58,596 bases of DNA from Acidobacteriaceae bacterium (GCA_003134815.1 PLCO01000045.1:1-58596), one strand, 5' to 3'. Shown: positions 48,637 through 56,950, numbered from the stretch's first letter. Program-made: numbers and translations. The notes: generated by a model from the sequence alone, not told the origin.

Positions 48637-50177
48637 TGCGCGCCTCCATCTTGCTTCGCGGCTGCTGGCGGGGACTCAGTGTCGATTTCGGCGCTGGTCC
48701 GGTTGGAGGCTACAAAAACCTGATTCGCCACAAGGAGGATGTCGGCCTTTGTCACTTTGTCAACGCGATCAAGCTGCAGGAACAATTGTCGCCAGTCGCC
48801 AAAGCGGGCCTGGTACTCGGCGAGCGAGTTAGCGAGGCCTTGATTGTCGTCGAGGCCGCGCAACAGGTCGGCGCGAGTCCGGGTTTTGTACATCTGAAGC
48901 TCAGCGTCGGTGACGTCGGTAGTCTTGAGTTTGTCGATCTCTTTGTGTATGGCGTCGCGCATCTCGGCTGGTGTGTGGCCAGGGAGAGGGACGGCTAAGA
49001 AGGCGAAGAGGCTGGGGTATTTTTCGCCGGGGAACGGGCTGGCGCCTTCAGCTTCCGCAGCGATCTGCTGCTGCTCAACCAAGCTACGGTAGAGCCGCGA
49101 CACGCGGCCGTTGGACATGATGTCACTGATTGCGTCGTAGACCGCGTCATCGGGATCGCGATAGCTGGGCCGGTGATAGCCTTCCATGTAAATTGGCTGC
49201 GTCTGCTCGCGGATGACGACCGACTTCTCGGCAAACTGCGGCGGCTCGACGGTGGTCATCTCCTCTGGCTTGGGACCGCCGGGAACGCGGCTGAAGTACT
49301 TCTCAAGCATCGGCAACTCGGTTTTGGGGTCAACGTCACCGACGATGGCGACGACGATGTCTCCGCCGACGTAGTACTTTTTGTGAAAGGCCATGGCCTC
49401 GGTGGCGTTGATCTGGCTGACCTCGCTTGGCCATCCGATGTCACTGCGGCCGTAGTTATGGGCCACGTAAGCCGTGGCAACGAACTGCTCTTCAAGCCGC
49501 CCGATGGGGTTTGAGTCGACGCGCATGCGGCGCTCTTCCATCACGACGTCGCGCTCCTTGTAAAACTCGCGCGGAACAACGTCGGCCAGGCGGCCGGACT
49601 CCATCCACGCCCAGAGCTCGAGACGATTTTCCGGCATCGACCAGTAGTACTGCGTATCGTCAAGGCCGGTGCCGGCGTTCAGATTGTTTGCGCCATTGGC
49701 TTCTGCAACCTCAGTGAACTGGTTGGGGATGACGTATTTTTCAGCGGCGGCCTGAGCGTCGAGAAAAGCCTGGTGCAACTGGGCAAGCTTCTTGTCGTCG
49801 CGCCCAACAGGCTTGAGATACTCGGCCTCGTAGGCGTCATTGGCGGCCTCGACTTTCTGGAGGGCGACCATTTCCGCCGGATAATTCGTGGTGCCGATCT
49901 GCGATGTGCCCTTGAAGGCGAGATGCTCGAACATATGCGCCAAACCGCTGTCGCCGGAGGGGTCGTTGACGTCGCCGGCGTCAATGAATGTGGTGTAGCT
50001 GAAGACCGGCGCGTCATGACGCTCGCAAATGACGAGAGTGAGCCCATTAGGAAGCACTTTGACGGTGATCCGCTTTTCGAAGCTTTGCAGGTCCTGCGCG
50101 GATGCCGCGGAAACTGCAAGCAACAGCGCAAGAAGCCAAAAGCCGGTAAAGAAACCAGGGAATAACCTGTGGCGCAT
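48633..50177 (-). CDS. M16-family zinc metallopeptidase, catalytic subunit
   Basis: 514 residues with a signal peptide (RHRLFPGFFTGFWLLALLLA...ASAQ). The inverted zinc motif H-M-F-E-H (SGLAHMFEHLAFKGT) and the downstream Glu in VVMEERRMRVDSN are intact. It cleaves short peptides or unfolded segments in an enclosed chamber formed with the partner at 47107-48636. It is the first gene of the M16-M16-ClpN/GlmU unit. The promoter lies in the 170-bp divergent gap to larE. Confidence 0.94.
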   Translation of the reverse strand: MRHRLFPGFFTGFWLLALLLAVSAASAQDLQSFEKRITVKVLPNGLTLVICERHDAPVFSYTTFIDAGDVNDPSGDSGLAHMFEHLAFKGTSQIGTTNYPAEMVALQKVEAANDAYEAEYLKPVGRDDKKLAQLHQAFLDAQAAAEKYVIPNQFTEVAEANGANNLNAGTGLDDTQYYWSMPENRLELWAWMESGRLADVVPREFYKERDVVMEERRMRVDSNPIGRLEEQFVATAYVAHNYGRSDIGWPSEVSQINATEAMAFHKKYYVGGDIVVAIVGDVDPKTELPMLEKYFSRVPGGPKPEEMTTVEPPQFAEKSVVIREQTQPIYMEGYHRPSYRDPDDAVYDAISDIMSNGRVSRLYRSLVEQQQIAAEAEGASPFPGEKYPSLFAFLAVPLPGHTPAEMRDAIHKEIDKLKTTDVTDAELQMYKTRTRADLLRGLDDNQGLANSLAEYQARFGDWRQLFLQLDRVDKVTKADILLVANQVFVASNRTSAEIDTESPPAAAKQDGGAQ

Positions 50178-50333
50178 TCATCCACCTCGTTGAAGTAAAC
50201 CCAAATACGATTTTTCGCTCTCTTCCAAGCTATTGCCCGCAGGCGAGGGCGTCAAACGGCTTTCTGGGCCGGCCAGCCCGAAGCACGGCGCGGCGAGGAG
50301 GATCGAAGGCGATCACCGGCAGAATTGCACCGG

Positions 50334-50339
50334 TATAAT
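50334..50339 (+). promoter_or_regulatory. -10 element of larE, predicted leaderless or near-leaderless transcript
   Basis: A perfect TATAAT ends 7 bases before the ATG at 50347. With the usual start 6-7 bases downstream, the mRNA would begin at or next to the start codon. Consistent with this, no Shine-Dalgarno sequence precedes the ATG. The -35 is weak (GATCAC at 17 bp). Confidence 0.45.
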
Positions 50340-50346
50340 CGGTGGC

Positions 50347-51246
50347 ATGGCGGCGAGCGCACAGACGAAGATTCCGGAGGCTGCGGCGGCGGGGACGGCC
50401 GATGCCGTCGGGCCCGAAACGGCGGCAAAGCTGCGCACGGTGGAGAAGCGTCTGGAGCAGCTCGGAAGCCTGATGGTGGCGTATTCGGGGGGTGTGGATT
50501 CGGCATTTTTGGCTGCCACGGCGCATCGCGTGCTGGGCGAGCGCATGCTGGCTGTGCTGGCCGATTCGCCGTCGCTGGCGCGGCGGGACATGGAGCAGGC
50601 GCGCGCATTTGCAGAATCGATTGGAATGCCTTTGCAGGTGGTTGCGACCGAGGAGCTGGACCGCGAGGAGTACGCGCGGAATGACGCGAACCGCTGCTTC
50701 CACTGCAAGGACGAGCTGTTCGCAGTGATGGAAAAGCTGGGCAAGAAGCTCGGATTCGCGCACATCGCCTACGGGATGAACTCCGACGATACGCGCGATT
50801 TTCGCCCTGGGCAGCGCGCGGCCGAGCAACACGCAGTGCTTGCGCCGCTGGCTGAGGCTGGGCTGACGAAAATGGCCGTGCGCGCGCTGGCCAAAGCTGC
50901 CGGTTACCCGGTTTGGGATCGCCCGGCGGCGCCGTGCCTGAGCTCGCGCGTTGAGTACGGCCGCACGGTGACGCGTGAAGTGCTGGAGCAAGTGGAGCGC
51001 GGCGAGGAGAGCTTGCGGCGACTGGGCTTTCGCGAGCTGCGCGTGCGGCACCACGGCGAGCTGGCTCGCGTGGAGATTGCGCGCAACGAGCTGCCGCGCG
51101 CACTGACGATGGAGATGATGGACGCGATTACGGCAGCGCTGAAGCTGGCGGGATTCAAGTACGTCACGCTCGATTGCCAGGGATTCCGTTCGGGGGCGAT
51201 GAATGCTGTGCTGCCGGCCGATGTGCTGGCGCGGCGGGGCGCGTAG
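50347..51246 (+). CDS. larE: LarE, ATP-dependent sulfur transferase for nickel-pincer cofactor
   Basis: 299 residues from ATG 50347; the frame is open to 50233 but without family similarity. A PP-loop SGGVDSAFL activates the substrate carboxyl by AMP transfer, after which the enzyme gives up sulfur to make the dithiocarboxylate of the nickel-pincer nucleotide. The Cys in PAAPCLSSRVEYG is the sulfur-donor position of L. plantarum LarE. A second pair, NRCFHCKDE, gives three cysteines in total, the set I recall for the Fe-S-cluster type of LarE that recycles sulfur. It is first in larE-larC-larB. Confidence 0.93.
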   Translation: MAASAQTKIPEAAAAGTADAVGPETAAKLRTVEKRLEQLGSLMVAYSGGVDSAFLAATAHRVLGERMLAVLADSPSLARRDMEQARAFAESIGMPLQVVATEELDREEYARNDANRCFHCKDELFAVMEKLGKKLGFAHIAYGMNSDDTRDFRPGQRAAEQHAVLAPLAEAGLTKMAVRALAKAAGYPVWDRPAAPCLSSRVEYGRTVTREVLEQVERGEESLRRLGFRELRVRHHGELARVEIARNELPRALTMEMMDAITAALKLAGFKYVTLDCQGFRSGAMNAVLPADVLARRGA

Positions 51247-51339
51247 GCGCTCTCACTTCCCTTCCCTTCTCTTTACTTGCCCCGATCTTTTTACTCGTCT
51301 TCCCTTGCCAGCCCTCCGGCAATTTAGAATCACTGAGCG

Positions 51340-52845
51340 ATGCGAATCGGATATCTGGAGTGCTTTTCCGGGATCAGCGGGGATATGCTGCTGGGCGCGC
51401 TGGTGGATGCGGGCGTGCCGTTTGACGTGCTTGCCGAGACGGCGGCGGCGCTGGACGTGGGCGCGCGCCCGGAGATGCGCAAAGTGAGCCGCGGCGGATT
51501 GGCGGCGGTGAAGGTGGACGTGCTGACACCGGAAAACAGGGATCAGGGGTCAGGGATCAGGGATCAGGGATCAGGAGAAGGGCACGGTCACGACCATGCG
51601 CATCAGGAACATGCCGGCGAGGGCCATGCCCACGAGGACCACGCACAGGAAATACATTCACACGATCACGCACATGAGCATGATTCACATTTGCACCACA
51701 CTCACGAGGCGCAGCACGGCCACGAACATGAGCACGAGCACGCGGCGCCGGCGCAACACAGCCATGAGGACGAGCACGCGGCGCACAGTCATGAACACGT
51801 GGCCCATCGATCGCTGTCGACGATTCTCTCGATCATTCAAGCCGCACCGATTAAGGATTCGGTGAAGCTACGAGCTTCGCAGGCCTTCCAGTTGCTTGGC
51901 GAGGCAGAGGCGGCGATTCATTCCATCCCGATTGAGAAGGTGCACTTTCATGAAGTGGGCGCGGTGGACACGATTGTGGACATCGTGTGCGCGGCCGCGG
52001 GATGCGAGGCGCTGGGCGTGGACCGCTGGATGGCGTCGCCCCTGAATGTTGGAAGCGGAACGGTAAAGTGCGAGCACGGGACGCTGCCTGTACCCGCGCC
52101 GGCGACATTGGCGCTGCTGGGCGACGCGCCAGTGTACGCAGCGGGCAGTCCAATGGAGCGCGTGACGCCAACCGGCGCCGCATTGCTGCGCATGCTGGAT
52201 GTGGGCTACGGGGTGCTGCCTGCGATGCGCGTGCAAGCGCGCGGTTATGGAGCAGGCGGGCGCGACACGCCAGGAGAGCCGAATCTGCTTCGGCTGCTGG
52301 TGGGTGAAGCGCAGGAAGAAGCGGAGGGCGCTGAAGCGATTGCCGTGATTGAGACCGTGGTGGACGACGCGACTCCGCAACTGCTGGCTTATGTGAGCGA
52401 GCAGTTGATGGAAGCAGGCGCGTGGGACGTTTACCGGACGCCGGTGCAGATGAAGAAGGGACGGACGGGCGTGCAGATCACGGTGCTGTCCAGTCCCAGA
52501 TTGCTACCCGCGCTGCGCGACCTGCTGCTGCGCGAGACAACCACGATTGGACTGCGCTGGCGAATGGAAAACAAGGTGGCATTGGCGCGCGAGTTTGTGG
52601 AGGTGGAGACGGCATGGGGAAAAGTGAAGATGAAGGTTGCGCGCTGGCCCTCAGGCGAAGTGGCGAATGCGTCGCCGGAGTACGAGATGTGCCGCAATCT
52701 TGCGCGCCAGCACGGGGTTCCGCTGAAGCGGGTGATGCAGGAGGCAATGCGGGCCTATGCGAAGCCGGACCGGACGTCGAATGAGAAGGGGAATGAGAAC
52801 CGGAATGAGAACAGGAAAACGGACGGGCCGGAGAAGGGGCGCTGA
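51340..52845 (+). CDS. larC: LarC, nickel-insertion cyclometallase, with long His-rich insert
   Basis: 501 residues in one frame, whereas L. plantarum needs a frameshift between larC1 and larC2. The N-terminal part begins IGYLECFSGISGDMLLGALV. Residues about 80-158 are an exceptionally His/Glu-rich insert (over 30 His) between DQGSG repeats and HRSLSTILSIIQAAPIKDSV. The core continues EKVHFHEVGAVDTIVDIV and GAVERVTPTGAALLR-like segments, and the C-terminal half has VQMKKGRTGVQITVL. It inserts Ni(II) into the pincer ligand using CTP. The His tract could store nickel. The heptamer repeat at 51541-51575 encodes the DQGSG stretch. Confidence 0.93.
   Translation: MRIGYLECFSGISGDMLLGALVDAGVPFDVLAETAAALDVGARPEMRKVSRGGLAAVKVDVLTPENRDQGSGIRDQGSGEGHGHDHAHQEHAGEGHAHEDHAQEIHSHDHAHEHDSHLHHTHEAQHGHEHEHEHAAPAQHSHEDEHAAHSHEHVAHRSLSTILSIIQAAPIKDSVKLRASQAFQLLGEAEAAIHSIPIEKVHFHEVGAVDTIVDIVCAAAGCEALGVDRWMASPLNVGSGTVKCEHGTLPVPAPATLALLGDAPVYAAGSPMERVTPTGAALLRMLDVGYGVLPAMRVQARGYGAGGRDTPGEPNLLRLLVGEAQEEAEGAEAIAVIETVVDDATPQLLAYVSEQLMEAGAWDVYRTPVQMKKGRTGVQITVLSSPRLLPALRDLLLRETTTIGLRWRMENKVALAREFVEVETAWGKVKMKVARWPSGEVANASPEYEMCRNLARQHGVPLKRVMQEAMRAYAKPDRTSNEKGNENRNENRKTDGPEKGR
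51541..51575 (+). repeat. Heptamer array inside larC
   Basis: Five units of GATCAGG (the second reads GGTCAGG) in perfect register encode R-D-Q-G-S-G-type residues. A related degenerate run lies in non-coding DNA at about 40401-40429. This suggests the repeat family can expand within a coding region at the edge of a tolerant, disordered loop. Confidence 0.8.
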
Positions 52846-53591
52846 TGGATCGCTCGCAGATTGAGGCTTTGCTGAACGATGTCAGCGCGGGGTCCACGAG
52901 CGTGGCGGCCGCGCTGGAGCGTCTGCGCAATTTGCCCTTCGAGGATCTGGGGTTTGCCAAGGTGGACCATCATCGCGCGCTGCGCACCGGCATGCCTGAG
53001 GTGATCTTCAGCGAGAGCAAGACGCCGGCACAGGTGGCGACGATATTTGCCCGCATGGCAAAGGCCGGTGGCAACGTGCTAGCCACGCGCGCTTCGCGAG
53101 AGGTATATGAGGCGGTGCATGGCGCGGAGCCGCGAGCCGAGTTTCACGAGATGGCGCGCGCCATTACGCTGATGCAAACTGAAGCGCCGGCCGGCAAGGG
53201 GACTGTGGGCGTCGTGTGCGCCGGGACGAGCGACCTGCCGGTGGCTGAAGAGGCCGCAGTGACAGCGCGGCTGATGGGCAACACGGTAGAGCTGGTGGCC
53301 GATGTGGGCGTGGCGGGAATTCATCGCCTGCTGGCGCAACAGATGACGCTGCACTCGGCGCGCGTGCTGATTGTGTGCGCGGGCATGGAGGGCGCGCTGC
53401 CGACTGTGGTGGGCGGGCTGGTGAATGCGCCGGTGATCGCTGTTCCGACGAGCGTGGGTTACGGCGCGTCGCTGGGCGGCGTGGCCGCGCTGCTGGGGAT
53501 GCTGAACACCTGCTCGCCGAATGTGTCAGTAGTGAATATCGATAACGGCTTCGGCGCTGCGTGTATTGCGTCGTTGATCAATCACCTGTAA
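52845..53591 (+). CDS. larB: LarB, carboxylase/hydrolase for nickel-pincer cofactor
   Basis: 248 residues. It carboxylates nicotinic acid adenine dinucleotide at C5 and hydrolyses the phosphoanhydride, the first step to the nickel-pincer nucleotide. The C-terminal PurE-like domain shows GVVCAGTSDLPVAEEAAVTA, CAGMEGALPTVVGGLVNAPV and AVPTSVGYGASLGGVAALLG. The start overlaps the larC stop by one base (TGATG), so they are coupled. larA itself is not in the window. Confidence 0.95.
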   Translation: MDRSQIEALLNDVSAGSTSVAAALERLRNLPFEDLGFAKVDHHRALRTGMPEVIFSESKTPAQVATIFARMAKAGGNVLATRASREVYEAVHGAEPRAEFHEMARAITLMQTEAPAGKGTVGVVCAGTSDLPVAEEAAVTARLMGNTVELVADVGVAGIHRLLAQQMTLHSARVLIVCAGMEGALPTVVGGLVNAPVIAVPTSVGYGASLGGVAALLGMLNTCSPNVSVVNIDNGFGAACIASLINHL

Positions 53592-53657
53592 CCAAGCACG
53601 GCGATTAACACGACCCGATTGAGGCGGTCGCTGCGCGCCTGTGTCTGCCGATACACT

Positions 53658-54749
53658 CTACGGCCGGTCGTAGAAGCGGAAGAAGAGCGACGGCTTGGCT
53701 ACCGGTTCGGCGCTCGCCACCAACGCGGTAGCCTGGGCGTCGCTCAACGGCGTGAATTCGCGGGCGAGATTTACATTTTCTTCGAGCTGCGCGATGGAGT
53801 CGCAGCCGATGATGACGGTGCTTACGGGGCGAGAGAGCGTGTAGTACATTGCCTCGCGCATGGTGAGCGTGCCGGAGGTCGGCGCGGGAACCATCCCTTC
53901 CCACATGTGCGCTTGCACTGACAGCGGTTGCGGCGTCCAGTTGGAGAGCAGGCGGCCGCGCGCGGGAACCTTCATGCCGATGATGCCCATCTGGCGCTCG
54001 ACGGCCAGCGGCAAGAGCGCCGAGTTGAAGCTGTAGAAGTGCGGGTCGGCGGCGTTCATGGCCATCAGAATTGTGTCGAACGGATGGCGCTGGATGCCTT
54101 CAATGAGCGCGTCGGGGCGGTAGTGGCCGGTGAGGCCCAAGAAGCGGACGACCTTCTGCTCTTTCATTTCGAGAAGCGCTTCCATTGCGCCGCCCTTGGC
54201 GAAGACGTCGTTGATATCGGTCATGGTGCCGATGTCATGTAACTGCCACAGGTCAACATGGTCGGTTTGGAGCAACTGAAGCGATTTCTCGATCATGCGC
54301 AGGGAGCCGTCGCGGGTGCGCTCCTTGGTTTTGGTGGCGAGGAAGGCGAGGCTGCGCCGGTGAGCCATGACCTTGCCGACATACTGCTCGCTCCAGCGGT
54401 CGGGGCCGCCGTAGATGGACGAAGTGTCAATGTAGTTGACGCCGAGGTCGAGTGCGCGCTCGATGATGGGGACGGCCGCGTCGAAGTTGTTCGGCTGCTC
54501 GAGTGCGGCCTGACCACCAAGCGAGAAGATCCCGACCTTGTAGCCGGTTTTGCCGAGGTTGCGCGTGGGCATCGCGTTGGGCGTAACGGGATTTGAGGGA
54601 AGAGCGGGAAGGGCTTTCGGCGTCTCGGCCATCGCGGTTTGGGTCATAGCGGTCTGGGCCAGCAACGCGGCGGCGGTTACCGCACCTCCGGTTTTCAGGA
54701 ACTCGCGACGCCCTTGTCCATGGGTAGAAATCTGGTTGCGATCGTTCAT
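53658..54749 (-). CDS. Tat-exported aldo/keto reductase
   Basis: 363 residues. A twin-arginine signal (GRREFLKTGGAVTAAALLAQ) precedes an aldo/keto reductase barrel. The catalytic tetrad is visible: Asp and Tyr in NYIDTSSIYGG, Lys in LATKTKERTRDG, His in DLWQLHDIG. The NADPH-binding SRPVSTVIIGCDSIAQLEEN lies at the C-terminus. Export by Tat implies folding with cofactor in the cytoplasm. The substrate is unknown. It converges with larB and is divergent from the next gene. Confidence 0.92.
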   Translation of the reverse strand: MNDRNQISTHGQGRREFLKTGGAVTAAALLAQTAMTQTAMAETPKALPALPSNPVTPNAMPTRNLGKTGYKVGIFSLGGQAALEQPNNFDAAVPIIERALDLGVNYIDTSSIYGGPDRWSEQYVGKVMAHRRSLAFLATKTKERTRDGSLRMIEKSLQLLQTDHVDLWQLHDIGTMTDINDVFAKGGAMEALLEMKEQKVVRFLGLTGHYRPDALIEGIQRHPFDTILMAMNAADPHFYSFNSALLPLAVERQMGIIGMKVPARGRLLSNWTPQPLSVQAHMWEGMVPAPTSGTLTMREAMYYTLSRPVSTVIIGCDSIAQLEENVNLAREFTPLSDAQATALVASAEPVAKPSLFFRFYDRP

Positions 54750-55010
54750 TCTTCCCTCCTGCTTGAGTTCATCATATGCCTGGGTACGAGCCGGGCGCGA
54801 GACCGACTGGGTTTAGTGTCGCAGAGCGAATCCGGATCAGGGATTGGACCGCGCAGGGATCGGGTTGGGGCCAGCATGGGGCCGGTGATTATTCACAACG
54901 CCTTGCGGGATTTTTCTGGCGCGGGGTTACGCGGAGGCATTAGTCTCTTAGCACCAGTAATAGCAGCACCAGCAAGACCAGCACCAGCACTTCCCCGGAA
55001 CGAGGAACCA
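54750..55010. other. Divergent intergenic region with CAGCACC-type repeats
   Basis: The plus-strand frame stays open here, but the peptide is unlike the downstream protein and lacks a ribosome site. Around 54953-54990 the sequence is an imperfect repeat of agcacc/agcaag units. Promoters for the flanking genes should be here. Confidence 0.4.
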
Positions 55011-56126
55011 ATGTCAACTGCTTATCCCCAGGTGGGTGGCTACCCACAGTATCCGCAATATCCCCAGTACACGCCGCCGGCTTACCGGTTGCACGACACG
55101 GCGTCCGTGGCCCTGGCGACTTTCCTTGGCAGTCCGCTTGCGGGCACGATTCTGATGGCCTCGAATTACCGCAAGCTGGGTCAAGGCGGCAAAGGCGCTC
55201 TCGCGCTTCTGGTGGGAGCGATTGCGTCCGCGGGCGAGATCTATATTGGATTGACTTCGACGAAAACCCCCTCGATTGCGACCCTTTTGCTGTTTGCGGC
55301 TACGTGGTTCGCGGCTTACGAACTGCAGGGCAATGCGATCAAAACGCACGTGGCGTGGGGCGGGAAGTTGGCTTCAAAGTGGGCCGCCTTTGGAACGGCA
55401 ATCGTGACGGTGCTGATTCTTGGCGGTGCGCTTGTCGGTTATCTCTACTACACCGGACAATGGCAGAAATTCGCGACGCAATATGGAATAGGGCAGACTG
55501 CAGTGACGATTGGGACCAAGGATCAGGTGATCTATTCAGGCACTGCGACAAAGAACGATGCGACGGCGCTGGGCAACGAGCTGAAAAGCGCGGGATATCT
55601 CCAGGATCGCGGAGTGACGGTGGTGCTGAACAAGGGGACCAACGGCACTACGATTTCTTTTGTAGTTGAGGACGGCATATGGAACCAGGCGGGCATGCTT
55701 TCTTCGTTTGAAGAAGTGGCGCGCAACGCGGCTCCGTCCGTGGGCGGTTTGCCGGTGCAAATGCAGCTCATGAACAGCAACCAAACCGTGGAGAAGACGT
55801 CGACTGTTGGCGAGGTTGACATGGGAGGCGGCGACGCGGTGATTTACGAGGGCGCCGAGACGCAGGCAACCGCGCAGGCGCTAGGCCAGCAGCTCAAATC
55901 GATTGGATTCTTTTTGGGCAAAGGAGCCAACGTGTTCCTGACCAAGCACGACGACGGAACGACGCTGGCGTTCGTGGTGGCCGACGGCACCTGGAACGAT
56001 CCAACGATGGTGAGTGCCTTTGAAACCATCGTGCGCAGCGTGGCTCCGACGATAGGCGGGCTGCCGATTGACATGCGCCTGGACAATACCAGTCTCACGG
56101 TGGAAAAGGACGAGGTGCTGAAGTAA
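55011..56126 (+). CDS. Membrane protein with a tandemly duplicated C-terminal domain
   Basis: 371 residues from ATG 55011 with GAGGAACC upstream; the frame is open to 54639 but unsupported. A Tyr/Pro/Gln-rich N-terminus (GGYPQYPQYPQYTPPAYRLH) leads to four or five membrane helices (about 40-160), then two copies of a ~95-residue domain: about 165-262 (DQVIYSGTATKNDATALGNE ... NQTVEK) and about 268-365 (DAVIYEGAETQATAQALGQQ ... TSLTVEK). Both end in S-F-E-x-[IV]-x-R-x2-A-P-[ST]-[VI]-G-G-L-P. The duplicated domains are probably on the outside. I recall similar unnamed proteins in Acidobacteria; no function is known. Confidence 0.75.
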   Translation: MSTAYPQVGGYPQYPQYPQYTPPAYRLHDTASVALATFLGSPLAGTILMASNYRKLGQGGKGALALLVGAIASAGEIYIGLTSTKTPSIATLLLFAATWFAAYELQGNAIKTHVAWGGKLASKWAAFGTAIVTVLILGGALVGYLYYTGQWQKFATQYGIGQTAVTIGTKDQVIYSGTATKNDATALGNELKSAGYLQDRGVTVVLNKGTNGTTISFVVEDGIWNQAGMLSSFEEVARNAAPSVGGLPVQMQLMNSNQTVEKTSTVGEVDMGGGDAVIYEGAETQATAQALGQQLKSIGFFLGKGANVFLTKHDDGTTLAFVVADGTWNDPTMVSAFETIVRSVAPTIGGLPIDMRLDNTSLTVEKDEVLK

Positions 56127-56176
56127 GGCCGCCGGAGAATCGGCGGCCGTCTAACAATCTCGGTGCAAGAGACCCA

Positions 56177-56200
56177 AAGGGCGCCCAGCTGGGCGCCCTT
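56177..56200. terminator. Bidirectional palindromic terminator
   Basis: A 24-bp perfect palindrome AAGGGCGCCC-AGCT-GGGCGCCCTT lies between two convergent genes, 50 bp past one stop and 8 bp past the other. T-rich flanks are short (TTCTGTGTG), so efficiency is uncertain. Confidence 0.75.
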
Positions 56201-56208
56201 CTGTGTGT

Positions 56209-56652
56209 TCACGCCTGGGGCTGCGAGGATTGCTGCTCGTGGTTGTGGCGATGCTGGCGGCGTTGAGCAAGCATCTGCTCAAACTGCTGCTTCTGCGGGT
56301 CAGTCAGGACGGCTTCGATTTTGGTGTTGGTGTCCTGCATGATGGCGTGTGCCTTGGTGTGGCGATCCTGTTCGCTGAGCGAGGCGTCGGCACGCAGGGT
56401 TTGCATCTGCTGTTGGCGAGCGGTGAGGATGGGCGTAATCTGCGCCACCTGATCGCTGCTCAAGCTGAGGCGCTGGCCGAGATGAGCGGCGAACCGTTGG
56501 GGATCGAAGTGGCGGTGCTGGTCGCCCGGCTGCGAAGGTGCGGCTTGCGGCGCGGTCGCGGCTGGGGCCTGGGTCGCGTCAGGCGCCTGCGCGAACATGA
56601 CACTCGCGGAAAGCAGGGCGCCGAGAACGATGGTTGCTTTGGTTGCGTTCAT
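56209..56652 (-). CDS. LTXXQ/Spy-like periplasmic protein
   Basis: 147 residues from ATG 56652 with GGGAGA upstream; the frame is open to 56895 but that part is the palindromic element and not coding. There is a signal peptide (NATKATIVLGALLSASVMFA), a Pro/Ala/Gln linker, then a helical domain with LSLSSDQVAQITPILTARQQ and a second repeat LTDPQKQQFEQMLAQRRQ: the L-T-x2-Q motif of Spy/CpxP-type chaperones. It is His- and Gln-rich at the C-terminus (HRHNHEQQ), perhaps metal-binding. It acts in the periplasm in envelope stress. Confidence 0.8.
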   Translation of the reverse strand: MNATKATIVLGALLSASVMFAQAPDATQAPAATAPQAAPSQPGDQHRHFDPQRFAAHLGQRLSLSSDQVAQITPILTARQQQMQTLRADASLSEQDRHTKAHAIMQDTNTKIEAVLTDPQKQQFEQMLAQRRQHRHNHEQQSSQPQA

Positions 56653-56688
56653 TTGATTTTTCTCCCTTGTGGCCTTGATGGTGCTTAG

Positions 56689-56798
56689 AGCGGTTCCACA
56701 ATTCACTTGCCCTACAAAGCATCCTGCAAGGTGGCTTTTTCTTGATGAAAAAGCCACTTGGCGGTTGCTGATCTGGCTGGAGCTATTGTGGAACCGCT
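56689..56798. repeat. Nested palindromic element, copy 2
   Basis: 110 bp with perfect 14-bp outer arms AGCGGTTCCACAAT (56689-56702) and ATTGTGGAACCGCT (56785-56798), unrelated in sequence to those of copy 1 except for the terminal AGC/GCT. The core hairpin GTGGCTTTTTC/GAAAAAGCCAC (56731-56741 and 56747-56757) is identical to copy 1, with loop TTGAT. It lies 37 bp upstream of the LTXXQ gene. Confidence 0.85.
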
Positions 56799-56950
56799 GT
56801 AACCGGCCAATGCGTGTAGAGACACGTTTGCGGGGGGAAAAGTTGCAGTGCGGGGGCGAGGTCAATCGATAGGTGGAAGAGGGTTGAATCCGCAACGAAA
56901 CCTTGGGTCCACGCGCGGGGAGGGAACGTCTAATGCGGCGCAGGATTTGG

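Noticed and set aside
46726..48723. 665-codon open frame on the plus strand
   Set aside because: It lies antisense to the M16 subunit and the ClpN-GlmU fusion, whose products match known families. The plus-strand peptide is Arg/Gly/Val-rich and like nothing known, typical of antisense frames in G+C-rich genes.
50230..51103. Two overlapping minus-strand frames of about 280 codons
   Set aside because: Antisense to larE, rich in Arg/Pro/Ala, no family match.
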